From an uncultured Flavobacteriales bacterium (lineage in GTDB: Bacteria; Bacteroidota; Bacteroidia; Flavobacteriales_D; Sanyastnellaceae): 64,000 bases of DNA. Numbering within the stretch: position 1 is the first letter of the stretch; each line of letters starts with the position of its first letter. The stretch lies in NCBI GenBank assembly GCA_943787435.1, contig CALSMK010000007.1:1-64000 (forward strand). Direction: 5' to 3'. This document shows, piece after piece, positions 35,612-45,300 of the stretch. The notes beneath the pieces were generated by a model. That model saw only the letters and a program-made list of their open reading frames with translations, had not been told where the DNA came from and searched no databases. A program made the translations under genes and the position numbers.

Positions 35612-35626
35612 TTTACATTATGTAAA
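35612..35626. repeat. TTTACATTATGTAAA palindrome, right copy
   Basis: A perfect palindrome, TTTACAT-T-ATGTAAA, whose core repeats the left copy at 35027. It lies just beyond the terminator of the TPR gene. It could be a regulator site or an insertion boundary. Confidence 0.6.
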
Positions 35627-35637
35627 ATAGAGCCGAA

Positions 35638-35667
35638 AAAGAAAAAGGGGCAAGCGCCCCTCTTTCT
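35638..35667 (-). terminator. Rho-independent terminator of the TPR gene
   Basis: Read on the minus strand, AGAAAGAGGGGC pairs with GCCCCTTTTTCT around GCTT and is followed by a T-rich run. It lies 26 nt after the stop of the TPR gene and could also work on the plus strand. Confidence 0.88.
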
Positions 35668-35692
35668 GATGCTGATCAAATGTTCTTATGTC

Positions 35693-36847
35693 TCACTCAA
35701 GGGTCTTCAGCTTGGCACTGACCTCGAGCATCTTGTCATCCATGCCTACTCGCGCATAGATGTCACGCAGACTGCGGAGTGTCTCACGGTCATCAGGCTG
35801 AACAGCCAACGCAGATTCCAAGTATGGCAGCGCCGTTGAGAACATGGCTTTTCCGCCGTCTTCCAATTCCTTTTGCTTGGTACTTTCCGTGCTGCTCATG
35901 CGAGGCTTCCACATGTCATTGGCCTCGTTGACCATTTGAACAGCCATGTTGAAGTAAAGCGCGCCCAAGTTGTAATTGGCGTCAAAGTACTCTGGCTTGA
36001 TCTCCAAGCTTTTTGTGTAGGCTTCAATGGCCTCGTCTTGCATGTTCAAGTTGTCGTAGACACTTCCCAAACTGAACCACAGGATTTCATTGGTGGGGTC
36101 TTGCTCTGCGGCGAGCATCAAATTGTCCTTGGCCTCTTCGAATTGGCCTGCCACCAGGTAAATGTTGAGCTCTTCGATGATCAACGCCTGCTCACGCGGG
36201 AAGTCCATCCTTGCGTTCTTCAAGGTTTGCAAGGCCTTGGCCGTATCCCCTTCTAGCTTTTGAATGTTGGCGGAGAACAGAAATACATCGGGCACCTGGT
36301 AACCGTAGGCCCCACATGTCATGTATTGAGCGACGGCCTTGTCATACTGCTCTGCTTTCTCAAAACACAATGCACTGTTGAACACGGCCATGGTGTCGAC
36401 TGCTCCGAGAATCATGGTCATGTCGGCTGCCGTCATGAACAGTTCTCCTGCGCGGCCGTATACACCTGAGTTGAAGTACCCAATTCCGGCTTGACCTGCG
36501 ATGCTGGCGCCACGCGCCACATCAGCCAATCGTTCGGATTCGTAACGGTTTTTCAAATCCAACTCTTCGGCCTTTGCTAAGCTGATCGCCGCTTTTTCCA
36601 ATGCGTCCGGAACTTGAGCATAGAGGGTGCTGTCTGACGCCAAATTGGTGTAGATGTTGCCTCGGTACCTCCACGTCTTTTCCTTGACGTTGGCCTTTGG
36701 GTCTTCAATGGCTTTGTCAATATACTCGGCGGCTTTTAGGTAATCACCGTCCACGTTGGCGTTGTACGCACTCACCACGTCTTTCTGCGCGGCAAGGCTC
36801 ATGGGGATCATGGCCACCAGGGCCAAAAGTGTCTTAGGATTGAGCAT
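35693..36847 (-). CDS. Secreted/periplasmic tetratricopeptide repeat protein
   Basis: 384 residues from the ATG at 36847, chosen because it begins the signal peptide MLNPKTLLALVAMIPMSLAA, then Q; upstream codons overlap the promoter. At least six TPR-like helical pairs follow, for example GIGYFNSGVYGRAGELFMTA, AVFNSALCFEKAEQYDKAVA, LGSVYDNLNMQDEAIEAYTK and YNLGALYFNMAVQ. TPR proteins act as scaffolds, here probably in the periplasm. The gene follows gyrA, but a good TAGATTTG box in the gap suggests it can be transcribed separately. Confidence 0.88.
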   Translation of the reverse strand: MLNPKTLLALVAMIPMSLAAQKDVVSAYNANVDGDYLKAAEYIDKAIEDPKANVKEKTWRYRGNIYTNLASDSTLYAQVPDALEKAAISLAKAEELDLKNRYESERLADVARGASIAGQAGIGYFNSGVYGRAGELFMTAADMTMILGAVDTMAVFNSALCFEKAEQYDKAVAQYMTCGAYGYQVPDVFLFSANIQKLEGDTAKALQTLKNARMDFPREQALIIEELNIYLVAGQFEEAKDNLMLAAEQDPTNEILWFSLGSVYDNLNMQDEAIEAYTKSLEIKPEYFDANYNLGALYFNMAVQMVNEANDMWKPRMSSTESTKQKELEDGGKAMFSTALPYLESALAVQPDDRETLRSLRDIYARVGMDDKMLEVSAKLKTLE

Positions 36848-36868
36848 AGAATGGGCTTGAATCGGTTG

Positions 36869-36876
36869 CAAATCTA
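36869..36876 (-). promoter_or_regulatory. Putative -7 promoter box (TAGATTTG) of the TPR gene
   Basis: An exact TAnnTTTG match on the minus strand, 22 nt before the chosen ATG, in the 68-bp gap after gyrA. A TTTG lies upstream but at shorter than usual spacing. Confidence 0.5.
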
Positions 36877-36915
36877 TCACAAGCCGTGCCAAACTTTTCG
36901 ATGCATGTACTCAGA

Positions 36916-39483
36916 TCACTCCTCTCCCTCCGACTCTGGTGCTGCGGCGTCTCCATTTTCGGTCGGGCCCTCTGCCCCACCTTCTTCTGAAGCCCCCTCT
37001 GCGCCTTCGACTTGGCCCTCTTCGCCTGTCACTTCCTCCTCATCGGATTTGGGAGTGCGGCAGACAGCGGCAATGGCATCTTTCTTCCTAAGGTTGATCA
37101 AACGCACACCTTGAGTGGCACGTCCCATCGTCCTCAGTTCATCGGCACCTGTGCGAATCGTGATGCCGCTCTTGTTGATCACCATCAAGTCGTCTTCATC
37201 GGTTACACCCAAAATGGCGACCAAATTGCCCGTCTTTTCAGTGATGCTCAAGGTTTTGACACCTTTTCCACCACGGTTGGTGATGCGGTAATCCTCAACT
37301 GCAGATCGCTTTCCATAACCGCCTTCGCTCACGACGAGTATGTCTTTGGAGCCGTCAACAATGATCACCATGCCCACCACTTCATCCTCAGGACCTGCAA
37401 GGGTCACCCCTTTCACACCCTGGGCGGTGCGTCCAACAGCACGAACATTTCCTTCGTTGAATCGAATGGCCTTGCCGGACCGCAGGCCCATCAAGATTTC
37501 ATTGTTTCCGTCGGTCAGCTTGGCTTGGAGCAACTCGTCTCCTTCACGAATCGTGATGGCATTGATTCCATTGGTCCTTGGACGTGAATATGCTTCAAGG
37601 GAGGTTTTCTTCACCACCCCTTTCTTGGTGCACAGAACCACATTGTGGGCGTTGACATAGTCGACGTCCTTGATGTTTTTCACCGGGATGTAGGCCATCA
37701 CCTTGTCATCGGACTCGATGTTCATCAGGTTCTGAATCGCACGTCCTTTTGAAGTTCTTGACCCTTCAGGCACCTCGAAAATCCGCATCCAGAAGCAACG
37801 TCCCTTCTGCGTGAAAATCAGGAGCCAATTGTGGTTGGTCGCCGAGAAAATCTCCTCGATGAAGTCTGCATCACGGGTGATGGCGCCTTTAGAGCCCACC
37901 CCACCTCGAGATTGCTCCTTGTATTCAGCAAGGCGTGTTCTTTTGATGTATCCGGCATGGCTGATGGTGATGACCACCTGCTCGTCTGGAATCATGTCCT
38001 CAATGCTCAATTCAGCACTGCTGAATTCGATGCGGGAACGACGCTCATCACCGAAACGCTCTCTCATCTCGAGCAACTCGCCCTTGATGATGTCCATTTG
38101 CAACTGCTTGTCGGCCAAAATGGCCTTCAAGCGACCAATGATCTCCATCAACTCGTCGAATTCCGCACGCAACTTGTCCCGCTCGAGTCCCGTGAGCTTT
38201 TGCAAGCGCATGTCCAAAATGGCACGGGCTTGAAGCTCGCTGAGCTCAAACTTCTCCATCAGGCCATTCCGGGCCTCTTCTGGTGTCTGACTTCCACGAA
38301 TCAAGGCAATCACCGCATCCAAGTTGTCAATCGCGATGATCAAACCTTGGAGGATGTGCGCCCGCTCTTCTGCTTTCCGCAACTCGAATTGGGTGCGGCG
38401 AACAACCACATCAACGCGGTGCTCGATGTAATGGAAAATCATCTCCCTCAAATTCAACAGTTGAGGGCGCCCGTTGACCAGGGCAATGTTGTTCACCGAG
38501 AAGCTGGTTTGCAGCTGGGTGTACTTATAAAGCTTGTTGAGTACCACATTCGGGATGGCGTCTCTCTTCAAGTCGAAGACCACGCGCATGCCATTGCGGT
38601 CAGATTCATCTCGAATCTCACTGATTCCCTCAATCCTTTTCTCATTGACCAAGTCCGCAGCCTTCCGAACCATGTCGGCTTTGTTGACTTGATAAGGAAT
38701 CTCCTCAATGATGATCTGCTCCTTTCCAGTTCGGGTTTCTTCAAAACGAGCCTTGCCCCGCATGACCACCCGGCCCTTTCCAGTCTCGAATGCATCGCGA
38801 ACGCCCTCGACCCCATAAATGACACCACCTGTTGGAAAGTCCGGAGCCTTCACGTGCTCCATAAGACCTTCCACAGAAATGTTGGGGTCCTCGATCATGG
38901 CCACGCAGCCATCAATGACCTCCGTCAAGTTGTGCGGCGGCATGTTTGTGGCCATACCGACGGCAATACCAGAGGCACCATTGACCAGCAATCCGGGAAT
39001 CTTGGCCGGCAATACCGTGGGTTCGGTCAGGCTGTCATCGAAATTGTTGGCCAAGTCCACCGTCTCTTTATCGAGATCCGCCAACATCTCCTCGGCGATT
39101 TTCCGAAGCCTGGCCTCGGTGTAACGCATGGCCGCAGGATTGTCGCCATCAATGGAACCAAAGTTTCCCTGACCATCCACCATGGGATAACGCATGGACC
39201 AGTCCTGGGCCAAACGAACCATGGTGTCGTAAACCGAGCTGTCACCGTGTGGGTGATACTTACCCAGCACCTCTCCTACGATTCTTGCTGATTTCTTGTG
39301 TGCCCGGTTGGACAAAACCCCCAACTCCAGCATGCCAAACAGCACGCGGCGATGGACGGGCTTCAATCCGTCACGAACATCGGGCAAAGCCCGGGACACA
39401 ATCACCGACATCGAATAATCGATGTAGGCCGACTTCATCTCATCCTCAATCGAAATTGGGATAATCTTCTCTCCTTCTGCCAT
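36916..39483 (-). CDS. gyrA: DNA gyrase subunit A
   Basis: 855 residues. GyrA with GyrB introduces negative supercoils. The N-terminal breakage-reunion domain has the catalytic Tyr121 in [10 protein letters not shown]. The quinolone region reads [12 protein letters not shown], with Ser82 and Asp86 at the positions of E. coli Ser83 and Asp87, that is, the sensitive-type residues. The C-terminal half has beta-pinwheel repeats with a GyrA box ([10 protein letters not shown]) and related blades ([27 protein letters not shown]). The acidic Glu/Gly-rich tail ([20 protein letters not shown]) is typical of Bacteroidota GyrA. It is transcribed toward the TPR gene and is divergent from clpC. Confidence 0.98.
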   Translation of the reverse strand: MAEGEKIIPISIEDEMKSAYIDYSMSVIVSRALPDVRDGLKPVHRRVLFGMLELGVLSNRAHKKSARIVGEVLGKYHPHGDSSVYDTMVRLAQDWSMRYPMVDGQGNFGSIDGDNPAAMRYTEARLRKIAEEMLADLDKETVDLANNFDDSLTEPTVLPAKIPGLLVNGASGIAVGMATNMPPHNLTEVIDGCVAMIEDPNISVEGLMEHVKAPDFPTGGVIYGVEGVRDAFETGKGRVVMRGKARFEETRTGKEQIIIEEIPYQVNKADMVRKAADLVNEKRIEGISEIRDESDRNGMRVVFDLKRDAIPNVVLNKLYKYTQLQTSFSVNNIALVNGRPQLLNLREMIFHYIEHRVDVVVRRTQFELRKAEERAHILQGLIIAIDNLDAVIALIRGSQTPEEARNGLMEKFELSELQARAILDMRLQKLTGLERDKLRAEFDELMEIIGRLKAILADKQLQMDIIKGELLEMRERFGDERRSRIEFSSAELSIEDMIPDEQVVITISHAGYIKRTRLAEYKEQSRGGVGSKGAITRDADFIEEIFSATNHNWLLIFTQKGRCFWMRIFEVPEGSRTSKGRAIQNLMNIESDDKVMAYIPVKNIKDVDYVNAHNVVLCTKKGVVKKTSLEAYSRPRTNGINAITIREGDELLQAKLTDGNNEILMGLRSGKAIRFNEGNVRAVGRTAQGVKGVTLAGPEDEVVGMVIIVDGSKDILVVSEGGYGKRSAVEDYRITNRGGKGVKTLSITEKTGNLVAILGVTDEDDLMVINKSGITIRTGADELRTMGRATQGVRLINLRKKDAIAAVCRTPKSDEEEVTGEEGQVEGAEGASEEGGAEGPTENGDAAAPESEGEE

Positions 39484-39532
39484 GTTGTCATTGCCCGGCA
39501 GGCCCTGTTTAAGGACCTATTTATGAGCAAAG

Positions 39533-39562
39533 CGAAAATACCACCTGACAAGCCGTTACAAA
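39533..39562 (-). promoter_or_regulatory. Putative gyrA promoter
   Basis: On the minus strand a TTTG (39559-39562) and TATTTTCG (39533-39540) are separated by 18 bp, one mismatch from the Bacteroidota TTTG/TAnnTTTG pattern. It lies 50 nt upstream of the gyrA ATG. Confidence 0.45.
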
Positions 39563-39650
39563 GCGCATTCTGGCCCGTATTTTGAACAAGGCGCACGGTT
39601 GCATGTGGAAAATGTAACGAAGACAAAGTCCTCGGCGTGCGGGGCATCGA

Positions 39651-39658
39651 TAATTTTG
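39651..39658 (+). promoter_or_regulatory. Putative -7 promoter box (TAATTTTG) of clpC
   Basis: An exact TAnnTTTG match, 34 nt before the clpC ATG. No convincing -33 element is seen. Confidence 0.45.
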
Positions 39659-39691
39659 AATCATGGGGTGTATTCCCCTTTACAGTTGAAC

Positions 39692-42331
39692 ATGGACGCA
39701 AAATTCTCACCACGCGTGAAAGACGTCATTACCTATAGCCGTGAAGAGGCCCTGAGACTGGGCCACAACTACATTGGCGTAGAGCATCTCCTGCTGGGGA
39801 TCATTCGAGAAGGTGAAGGCACTGCCATTCGCATTCTCGAGGGGTTAAATGTCGATCTCTCACGCCTCAGGAAAATGGTCGAAGGCAGCATCACGCCTTC
39901 CAATGTGACCGCCGGAAACCCCGGTAACATCCCTTTGGTCAAACAAGCGGAGAAGATTCTCAAAATCACCTACCTCGAAGCGAAGACCTTCAAGAGCCCA
40001 GTCATTGGCACTGAGCACCTGTTGCTTTCCATATTAAAAGACGAGAACAACGTAGCCACAAAGGCCCTGCTCGCACTGAATGTGGACTATGACGAAGCCA
40101 AAACAGAATTCGAAAACATCCTCACAGATGGTGGGGGATCAGAAACACCACGCGCAGAATTTCCAGGAATGACAGACGACGAAGATGACCGCGGAGCCAC
40201 CCCAAGTGGCCCAGGAAGAGGAAGTGCCTCCAAAACTGACAGCAAGAGCAAGACACCTGTGCTCGACAACTTTGGCCGGGACCTCACCGCCATGGCGGAA
40301 GAAGGCAAACTCGACCCCATTGTAGGCCGGGAAAAAGAAATCGAACGCGTCAGTCAAGTGCTGGCCCGTCGCAAAAAGAACAACCCCATCCTGATTGGAG
40401 AACCCGGAGTGGGTAAAAGCGCCATTGCCGAAGGACTGGCCTTGCGCATTGTCGAGAAAAAGGTCTCTCGCGTCCTGTTTGGAAAGCGCATTGTTACGCT
40501 CGACGTCGCGTCTCTTGTCGCCGGCACGAAGTACCGAGGACAATTTGAAGAGCGCATGAAGGCCGTGATGAACGAGCTCGAAAAAAGCCTCGACGTCATT
40601 CTCTTCATCGACGAAATCCACACCATTGTTGGCGCTGGAGGCGCTTCTGGGTCACTGGATGCTTCCAACATGTTCAAACCGGCCTTGGCACGGGGCGAGA
40701 TTCAATGCATTGGAGCGACCACCTTGGATGAGTACCGCCAACACATCGAAAAAGATGGCGCCCTTGAAAGGCGTTTCCAGAAGGTGTTGGTGGAGCCCAC
40801 CACAGTGGACGAGACCATTCAAATTCTGAACAACATCAAAGACAAGTACGAAGAGCACCACTCTGTCAATTACACAGACAAAGCCCTTCGCAGTTGCGTG
40901 TCATTGACCTCGAGGTACATCACCGATCGTCACCTCCCGGACAAAGCCATTGACGCTTTGGATGAAGTGGGCAGTCGCGTGCACCTGAACAACATCAATG
41001 TCCCCCAAGAGATCATTGACATTGAGCAAGAAATCGAGGAGGTCAAAGAGGAGAAAAACCGGGTTGTCCGCAGCCAGAAATATGAGGAGGCTGCAAGGCT
41101 CCGCGATTCTGAGCGCCAACTTTCGGAGAAACTCACGGCCGCCAAGAAAAAGTGGGAAGAAGACACCAAGACCCACCGTGTGACCGTAACGGAAGATCAC
41201 GTGGAAGAGGTGGTCGCCATGATGACGGGCATCCCTGTTCAGAGAATCGCAGAGAAAGAAAGCGGCAAACTCTCCAGGATGGAAGAGGACATGGCCGACC
41301 GCGTGATTGGACAGCCCACAGCCGTGCGCCAAGTGGCCCGAGCCATCAAGCGGAATCGCGCCGGGCTTAAGGACCCCAACAAACCTGTTGGCTCCTTCAT
41401 TTTCCTGGGACCAACAGGCGTGGGAAAAACCCAATTGGCCAAGGAGCTCGCCAAAAACCTCTTCGACTCAGAGGAAGCCTTGATTCGCATCGACATGAGC
41501 GAATACATGGAGAAGTTTGCTGTGAGCCGCTTGGTTGGTGCACCTCCGGGATATGTGGGCTACGAAGAAGGCGGACAACTCACCGAAAAAGTGAGACGGA
41601 AGCCCTACTCCATTGTGTTGCTCGACGAGATTGAAAAGGCGCACCCAGACGTCTTCAACCTGCTTCTGCAAGCCCTGGACGACGGTCAGCTCACAGACAG
41701 TTTGGGCCGCCGGGTTGACTTCCGCAACACCATCATCATCATGACGTCCAACATTGGAGCACGACAGCTCCAAGACTTTGGAACCGGCGTTGGTTTCTCC
41801 ACAGGAGCCAAACAGTCCAAGGAAGGCGACGATCGACGTGGTGTGATTCAGAACGCCTTGAAGCGGGCCTTTGCCCCCGAATTCTTGAATCGAATCGATG
41901 ATGTCATCGTCTTCAACAGCTTGAGCCATGACGACATTCACCGCATCATTGACCTTGAACTCAGCAAATTGTTTGGGCGAATTGAAAGCTTAGGCTACGG
42001 CATCACTTTGACGGATGCCGCCAAGGATTTCTTGGTCGACAAGGGCTACGACGAGCAGTTTGGAGCAAGGCCACTTCGCCGTGCTCTTCAGAAGTACCTC
42101 GAAGATCCCCTCGCTGAAGAAATCATCAGCGCACAATTGCAAGAGGGAGACAAAATCGAAGGTGATGCCATGGAAGGCCAAGAAGAATTGGCCATCCGAA
42201 TCATCAAAGGCAAGGCCCCAAAAGGCAAGAAAAAATCTGAAAAGGGAGATGCGCCAAAATCGGACGCTCCTTCTGACGAAACCGCCCCTGAAACCACTGA
42301 GGACAAGGGCAAAGAGGAAGACCCAGCCTGA
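39692..42331 (+). CDS. clpC: ClpC-type ATP-dependent Clp protease ATP-binding subunit
   Basis: 879 residues from the ATG at 39692 (MDAKFSPRVKDVITYSREEA), which is the standard N-terminus; the longer frame upstream is not family sequence. There are two Clp N-repeats (about 1-145), AAA+ module 1 with Walker A GEPGVGKS (236-243) and DVILFIDEIHTIVGAGG, a UVR/middle region with coiled coil (EEVKEEKNRVVRSQKYEEAA), and AAA+ module 2 with GPTGVGKT and IVLLDEIEKAHPDV. A D2-small C-terminal domain is followed by a Lys/Glu-rich tail. ClpC unfolds substrates for ClpP in the cytoplasm. Confidence 0.97.
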   Translation: MDAKFSPRVKDVITYSREEALRLGHNYIGVEHLLLGIIREGEGTAIRILEGLNVDLSRLRKMVEGSITPSNVTAGNPGNIPLVKQAEKILKITYLEAKTFKSPVIGTEHLLLSILKDENNVATKALLALNVDYDEAKTEFENILTDGGGSETPRAEFPGMTDDEDDRGATPSGPGRGSASKTDSKSKTPVLDNFGRDLTAMAEEGKLDPIVGREKEIERVSQVLARRKKNNPILIGEPGVGKSAIAEGLALRIVEKKVSRVLFGKRIVTLDVASLVAGTKYRGQFEERMKAVMNELEKSLDVILFIDEIHTIVGAGGASGSLDASNMFKPALARGEIQCIGATTLDEYRQHIEKDGALERRFQKVLVEPTTVDETIQILNNIKDKYEEHHSVNYTDKALRSCVSLTSRYITDRHLPDKAIDALDEVGSRVHLNNINVPQEIIDIEQEIEEVKEEKNRVVRSQKYEEAARLRDSERQLSEKLTAAKKKWEEDTKTHRVTVTEDHVEEVVAMMTGIPVQRIAEKESGKLSRMEEDMADRVIGQPTAVRQVARAIKRNRAGLKDPNKPVGSFIFLGPTGVGKTQLAKELAKNLFDSEEALIRIDMSEYMEKFAVSRLVGAPPGYVGYEEGGQLTEKVRRKPYSIVLLDEIEKAHPDVFNLLLQALDDGQLTDSLGRRVDFRNTIIIMTSNIGARQLQDFGTGVGFSTGAKQSKEGDDRRGVIQNALKRAFAPEFLNRIDDVIVFNSLSHDDIHRIIDLELSKLFGRIESLGYGITLTDAAKDFLVDKGYDEQFGARPLRRALQKYLEDPLAEEIISAQLQEGDKIEGDAMEGQEELAIRIIKGKAPKGKKKSEKGDAPKSDAPSDETAPETTEDKGKEEDPA

Positions 42332-42333
42332 GC

Positions 42334-42630
42334 ATGGAAATCCTCCATCAGATTTTCGACCGAATCCGTGATGCCAACCGATACGCGGTTGCTGCAGGGG
42401 TCTTCCTCATTTGGATGTTGACCCTTGCAGATGTCGACCTGATTCGAATGGTCAAAACCCACAATGCGCGGGTTGAAATCGAAACGAAAATGGAAGGGCA
42501 CGCAGCACGCATCGCCAGCCTGAATGCTGAATTGGAACAAATGGGAGCAGACCCATCAGCCAAGGAGCGCCATGCCCGCGAAAACTACTTCATGCACAAG
42601 CCTGAAGAAGATGTCTTCGTTTTCCGTTGA
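42334..42630 (+). CDS. Septum formation initiator (FtsB/DivIC) family protein
   Basis: 98 residues, starting 2 nt after the clpC stop. It has a short cytoplasmic N-terminus, one membrane helix (YAVAAGVFLIWMLTLADVDL) and a coiled coil (HNARVEIETKMEGHAARIAS LNAELEQM), then the family's ERHARENYFMHKPEEDVFVF motif. FtsB/DivIC proteins sit in the divisome as a complex with FtsL and FtsQ and activate septal wall synthesis. It is co-transcribed with clpC. Confidence 0.9.
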   Translation: MEILHQIFDRIRDANRYAVAAGVFLIWMLTLADVDLIRMVKTHNARVEIETKMEGHAARIASLNAELEQMGADPSAKERHARENYFMHKPEEDVFVFR

Positions 42631-42727
42631 AGTTCTGTGACCTGCGCGCCAACGGCTGTCATACCGAAAGCCAGAAGCAGAGAAACCCTTTCACTATTGA
42701 TCGATCAGCTCTAGCCAGAACACGCCA

Positions 42728-43186
42728 TTAGCTGCTGTGGTCACGAACGATGACCCAGTCACCATGGATTCGTCGCCACACCAGACTGAACCAACCCGCG
42801 AGCGGATCTAAATCCCCTCGACCATCTAAGTTCCACGAACCCACCATCAAGGCGACATCGTCGGACACAAACTCGACATTCTTGATTCCAAAAGTCAACT
42901 GGCCCATGGCCTCAGGATTGGGGTATCCCTTTTTGTAATTGTCCAGCGTCGTTTGCCATCCAAAAGAAGGCCCCCTGCTCCCCACAAAAAGCAAACTGTC
43001 GGATGCCCAATAAGCCGACATAAAGGCTTCTAAATCGCCTTCGTTCCACGCCTTTTCTTGGGCCTCCATTCGGACCCTGATTCGCGCTTCATCCGCTGCA
43101 TGGTCCATCGGGGCACTGCTGGTGTTGCAACCCGAAAGAATGACCCACGCCAAACTTGTCCCTGCCAAGAATCCTTGGATGTTCAT
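42728..43186 (-). CDS. DUF4440 / SnoaL-like (NTF2 fold) lipoprotein
   Basis: 152 residues from the ATG at 43186, which begins a lipoprotein signal ending VILSGC; the frame reads 12 codons further up without family support. The NTF2-like core is EKAWNEGDLEAFMSAYWASD, FVGSRGPSFGWQTTLDNYKK, VALMVGSWNLDG and FSLVWRRIHGDWVIVRDHSS, the usual DUF4440 pattern. It is probably a membrane-tethered periplasmic or outer-membrane protein of unknown ligand. It lies just downstream of ychF on the same strand (42 nt gap). Confidence 0.85.
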   Translation of the reverse strand: MNIQGFLAGTSLAWVILSGCNTSSAPMDHAADEARIRVRMEAQEKAWNEGDLEAFMSAYWASDSLLFVGSRGPSFGWQTTLDNYKKGYPNPEAMGQLTFGIKNVEFVSDDVALMVGSWNLDGRGDLDPLAGWFSLVWRRIHGDWVIVRDHSS

Positions 43187-43228
43187 GAATCGAAAGGTCC
43201 GCGAAAATGAAAAGCCCCGCAAAGCACG

Positions 43229-44323
43229 TTAGACATTGAAGCGGAAGTGCATGATGTCTCCATCCTGAACGATGTACTCCTTCCCTTCTACACTCAGCTT
43301 TCCAGATTCTTTGACGGCCTGCTCGCTGCCCAAGGCAACGAAGTCGGCGTACTTCATGACCTCTGCGCGAATGAACCCCTTTTCAAAGTCCGTGTGAATC
43401 ACACCGGCCGCCTGGGGAGCGGTGCTTCCCTCCTTCACGGTCCATGCGCGCACTTCCTTCTCTCCCGCAGTGAAATAGGTCTGCAAATTCAACAGTGAAT
43501 AGGCCGAACGGATCAGCTTGGCCACACCGGCCTCTTTTAGGCCAATGTCCGCCAAGAACATTTCCCGCTCTTCGGCATCCTCCAATTCAGCAATGTCTGC
43601 TTCGATTCCTGCGCCAATGATGAGCGTTCCTGCCCCCTCACCTTCAGCCATAGCACGAACCCGGGCCACGTGGTCGTTGCCATCCACTACAGCGGTTTCC
43701 TCCACATTGCAGACATAAAGCACCGGCTTGCCCGTGAGCAACTGCATTTCTTGGAAAAGAGGCTCTTCAGAGTCCTCGCGTTCTACAGCCCTGGCCGAAA
43801 TGCCCTGCTCCAATGCCGCTTTTACACGTTCATACAAGTCCAATTGCTTCCGGGCATCTTTGTCACCTATGGATGCTTGTTTGGCCACCTTTTGCAACCG
43901 GGTTTCCACCGTTTCAAGGTCCTTTAACTGGAGCTCTGTATCAATGACTTCTTTGTCGCGGATGGGGTCCACTGATCCATCGACGTGAACGATGTTGTCG
44001 TCCTCAAAACAACGCAAGACATGCAGAATCGCATGGGTCTCCCGGATGTTGGCCAAAAACTTGTTGCCCAAGCCTTCACCTTTGCTCGCACCTTTGACCA
44101 GTCCGGCAATGTCCACAATCTCAACGGTGGTGGGCACGGTGCTCTGCGGCTGAACAATGTCCACCAGACGCTCCAGCCGTTCATCGGGAACGTTGATGAC
44201 CCCAAGGTTGGGCTCGATGGTGCAGAACGGAAAATTTGCACTCTGCGCCTTGGCGTTGGAGAGGCAGTTGAACAGGGTGGACTTGCCCACATTGGGGAGT
44301 CCGACGATGCCACATTTCAGGGC
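43229..44323 (-). CDS. ychF: Redox-regulated ATPase YchF (OBG family)
   Basis: 364 residues from the ATG at 44323 ([20 protein letters not shown]). Upstream codons contain the promoter box. The P-loop is GLPNVGKST and switch II is [17 protein letters not shown]. The NVEE in place of the GTP-specific NKxD is the YchF hallmark that favours ATP. The C-terminal TGS-like domain has [20 protein letters not shown] and ends in [11 protein letters not shown], the invariant terminus. It associates with ribosomes in the cytoplasm. It is divergent from the transketolase gene. Confidence 0.97.
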   Translation of the reverse strand, partial: ALKCGIVGLPNVGKSTLFNCLSNAKAQSANFPFCTIEPNLGVINVPDERLERLVDIVQPQSTVPTTVEIVDIAGLVKGASKGEGLGNKFLANIRETHAILHVLRCFEDDNIVHVDGSVDPIRDKEVIDTELQLKDLETVETRLQKVAKQASIGDKDARKQLDLYERVKAALEQGISARAVEREDSEEPLFQEMQLLTGKPVLYVCNVEETAVVDGNDHVARVRAMAEGEGAGTLIIGAGIEADIAELEDAEEREMFLADIGLKEAGVAKLIRSAYSLLNLQTYFTAGEKEVRAWTVKEGSTAPQAAGVIHTDFEKGFIRAEVMKYADFVALGSEQAVKESGKLSVEGKEYIVQDGDIMHFRFNV

Positions 44324-44345
44324 CATGTTGAATCGGTTTGGGCGG

Positions 44346-44353
44346 CAAAGATA
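44346..44353 (-). promoter_or_regulatory. Putative -7 promoter box (TATCTTTG) of ychF
   Basis: An exact TAnnTTTG match, 23 nt before the ychF ATG. On the opposite strand, TACTTTCG at 44423-44430 (one mismatch) lies 24 nt before the transketolase ATG, so the two genes probably use divergent promoters here. Confidence 0.5.
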
Positions 44354-44454
44354 ACCGAGCCACGACCGCTCGACTTTCCCTTGTTTTGTCAACATCGTCA
44401 GAGGTGGGCACTTCTCTGCACTTACTTTCGTTTCGCTTAAAGGAAACCCTCCTC

Positions 44455-45300
44455 ATGTCCTCTCCCTCCACACTTCGCGACCTCTGCACCCAGGTCCGCC
44501 GCGACATCGTTCGAATGGTCCATGGCGCCAGCTCTGGACACCCTGGTGGCTCTCTCGGCTGTACCGATTTCTTGGTCAAGTTGTATTTCGAAGAGATGCA
44601 GATTGACCCCAGCAACTGGAGCATGGACGGGAAAGGTGAAGACCTGTTTTTTCTGTCCAACGGGCACATTTCGCCTGTTTGGTACAGCGTTCTTTCTCGC
44701 CGTGGATACTTTGATGTTCCTGAACTGGCGACATTTCGCAAACTGAACAGCCGTTTGCAAGGCCACCCAGCCACTGAAGAAGGCCTTCCTGGCATCCGGG
44801 TCGCGAGTGGCTCATTGGGGCAGGGATTGAGCGTCGCCTGCGGTGCAGCTCAAGCCAAAAAGCTCAACGGGGAAGACCGTTGGGTCTACACCCTTCATGG
44901 AGACGGCGAATTGCAAGAGGGCCAAATCTGGGAAGCTGCGATTTATGCAGCCCACCACAAGATTGACAACCTGATCAGTTTTGTGGATTGGAACGGACAG
45001 CAAATCGATGGTTCTGTAGAAGACGTCATGTCACTGGGTAGCCTTCACGACAAGTGGAGCGCTTTCGGATGGGAGGTCATGGAATGCAATGGCCACGACC
45101 TCGAAGACTTAGATCGCGTCTTCAAAGCAGCCCGCGCAGCGGGAGGAAATGGAAAGCCCGTTATGGTGTTGATGCGCACGGACATGGGCCGCGGAGTCGA
45201 CTTTATGGAAGGCACCCACAAATGGCATGGAGTGGCCCCCAATGACGACCAATTGAAGTCTGCATTGTCGCAACTCGAAACTTCCCTCTCCGACTATTGA
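44455..45300 (+). CDS. Transketolase, N-terminal (ThDP-binding) subunit
   Basis: 281 residues from the ATG at 44455, typical of split transketolases; the upstream frame extension covers the promoter. VHGASSGHPGGSLGCTDFLV is the conserved opening. The ThDP motif GDGELQEGQIWEAA with the later DWNGQQIDG binds the diphosphate and Mg. SNGHISPVWY and ASGSLGQGLSVACG are also family motifs. It needs the C-terminal half encoded at 46718 to form the active enzyme of the non-oxidative pentose phosphate pathway. The pair is separated by a vWA-protein gene, and the TGA shares one base with that gene's ATG (TGATG). Confidence 0.93.
   Translation: MSSPSTLRDLCTQVRRDIVRMVHGASSGHPGGSLGCTDFLVKLYFEEMQIDPSNWSMDGKGEDLFFLSNGHISPVWYSVLSRRGYFDVPELATFRKLNSRLQGHPATEEGLPGIRVASGSLGQGLSVACGAAQAKKLNGEDRWVYTLHGDGELQEGQIWEAAIYAAHHKIDNLISFVDWNGQQIDGSVEDVMSLGSLHDKWSAFGWEVMECNGHDLEDLDRVFKAARAAGGNGKPVMVLMRTDMGRGVDFMEGTHKWHGVAPNDDQLKSALSQLETSLSDY

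Larger units (their letters stand above)
34959..35692. other. Gene-free region of about 730 bp
   Basis: Apart from two terminators at its edges, this stretch holds no gene I can support. A minus-strand frame at 35179-35430 (83 codons, MVGFGLLDGIQSYTWNLLQT onward) has no recognisable family and may be decayed coding sequence. Small inverted repeats are present (GGACCGACGGTCC near 35076; ATTCAC-CCCCTA-GTGAAT near 35590-35607). The sequence between the two TACATTATGT copies looks unlike its neighbours and could be a relic insertion or an unrecognised RNA. Confidence 0.6.

Noticed and set aside
36916-39483. parC (topoisomerase IV) instead of gyrA
   Set aside because: A GyrA box ([10 protein letters not shown]) and several pinwheel blades are present, plus the acidic GyrA-type tail and 855-residue length.
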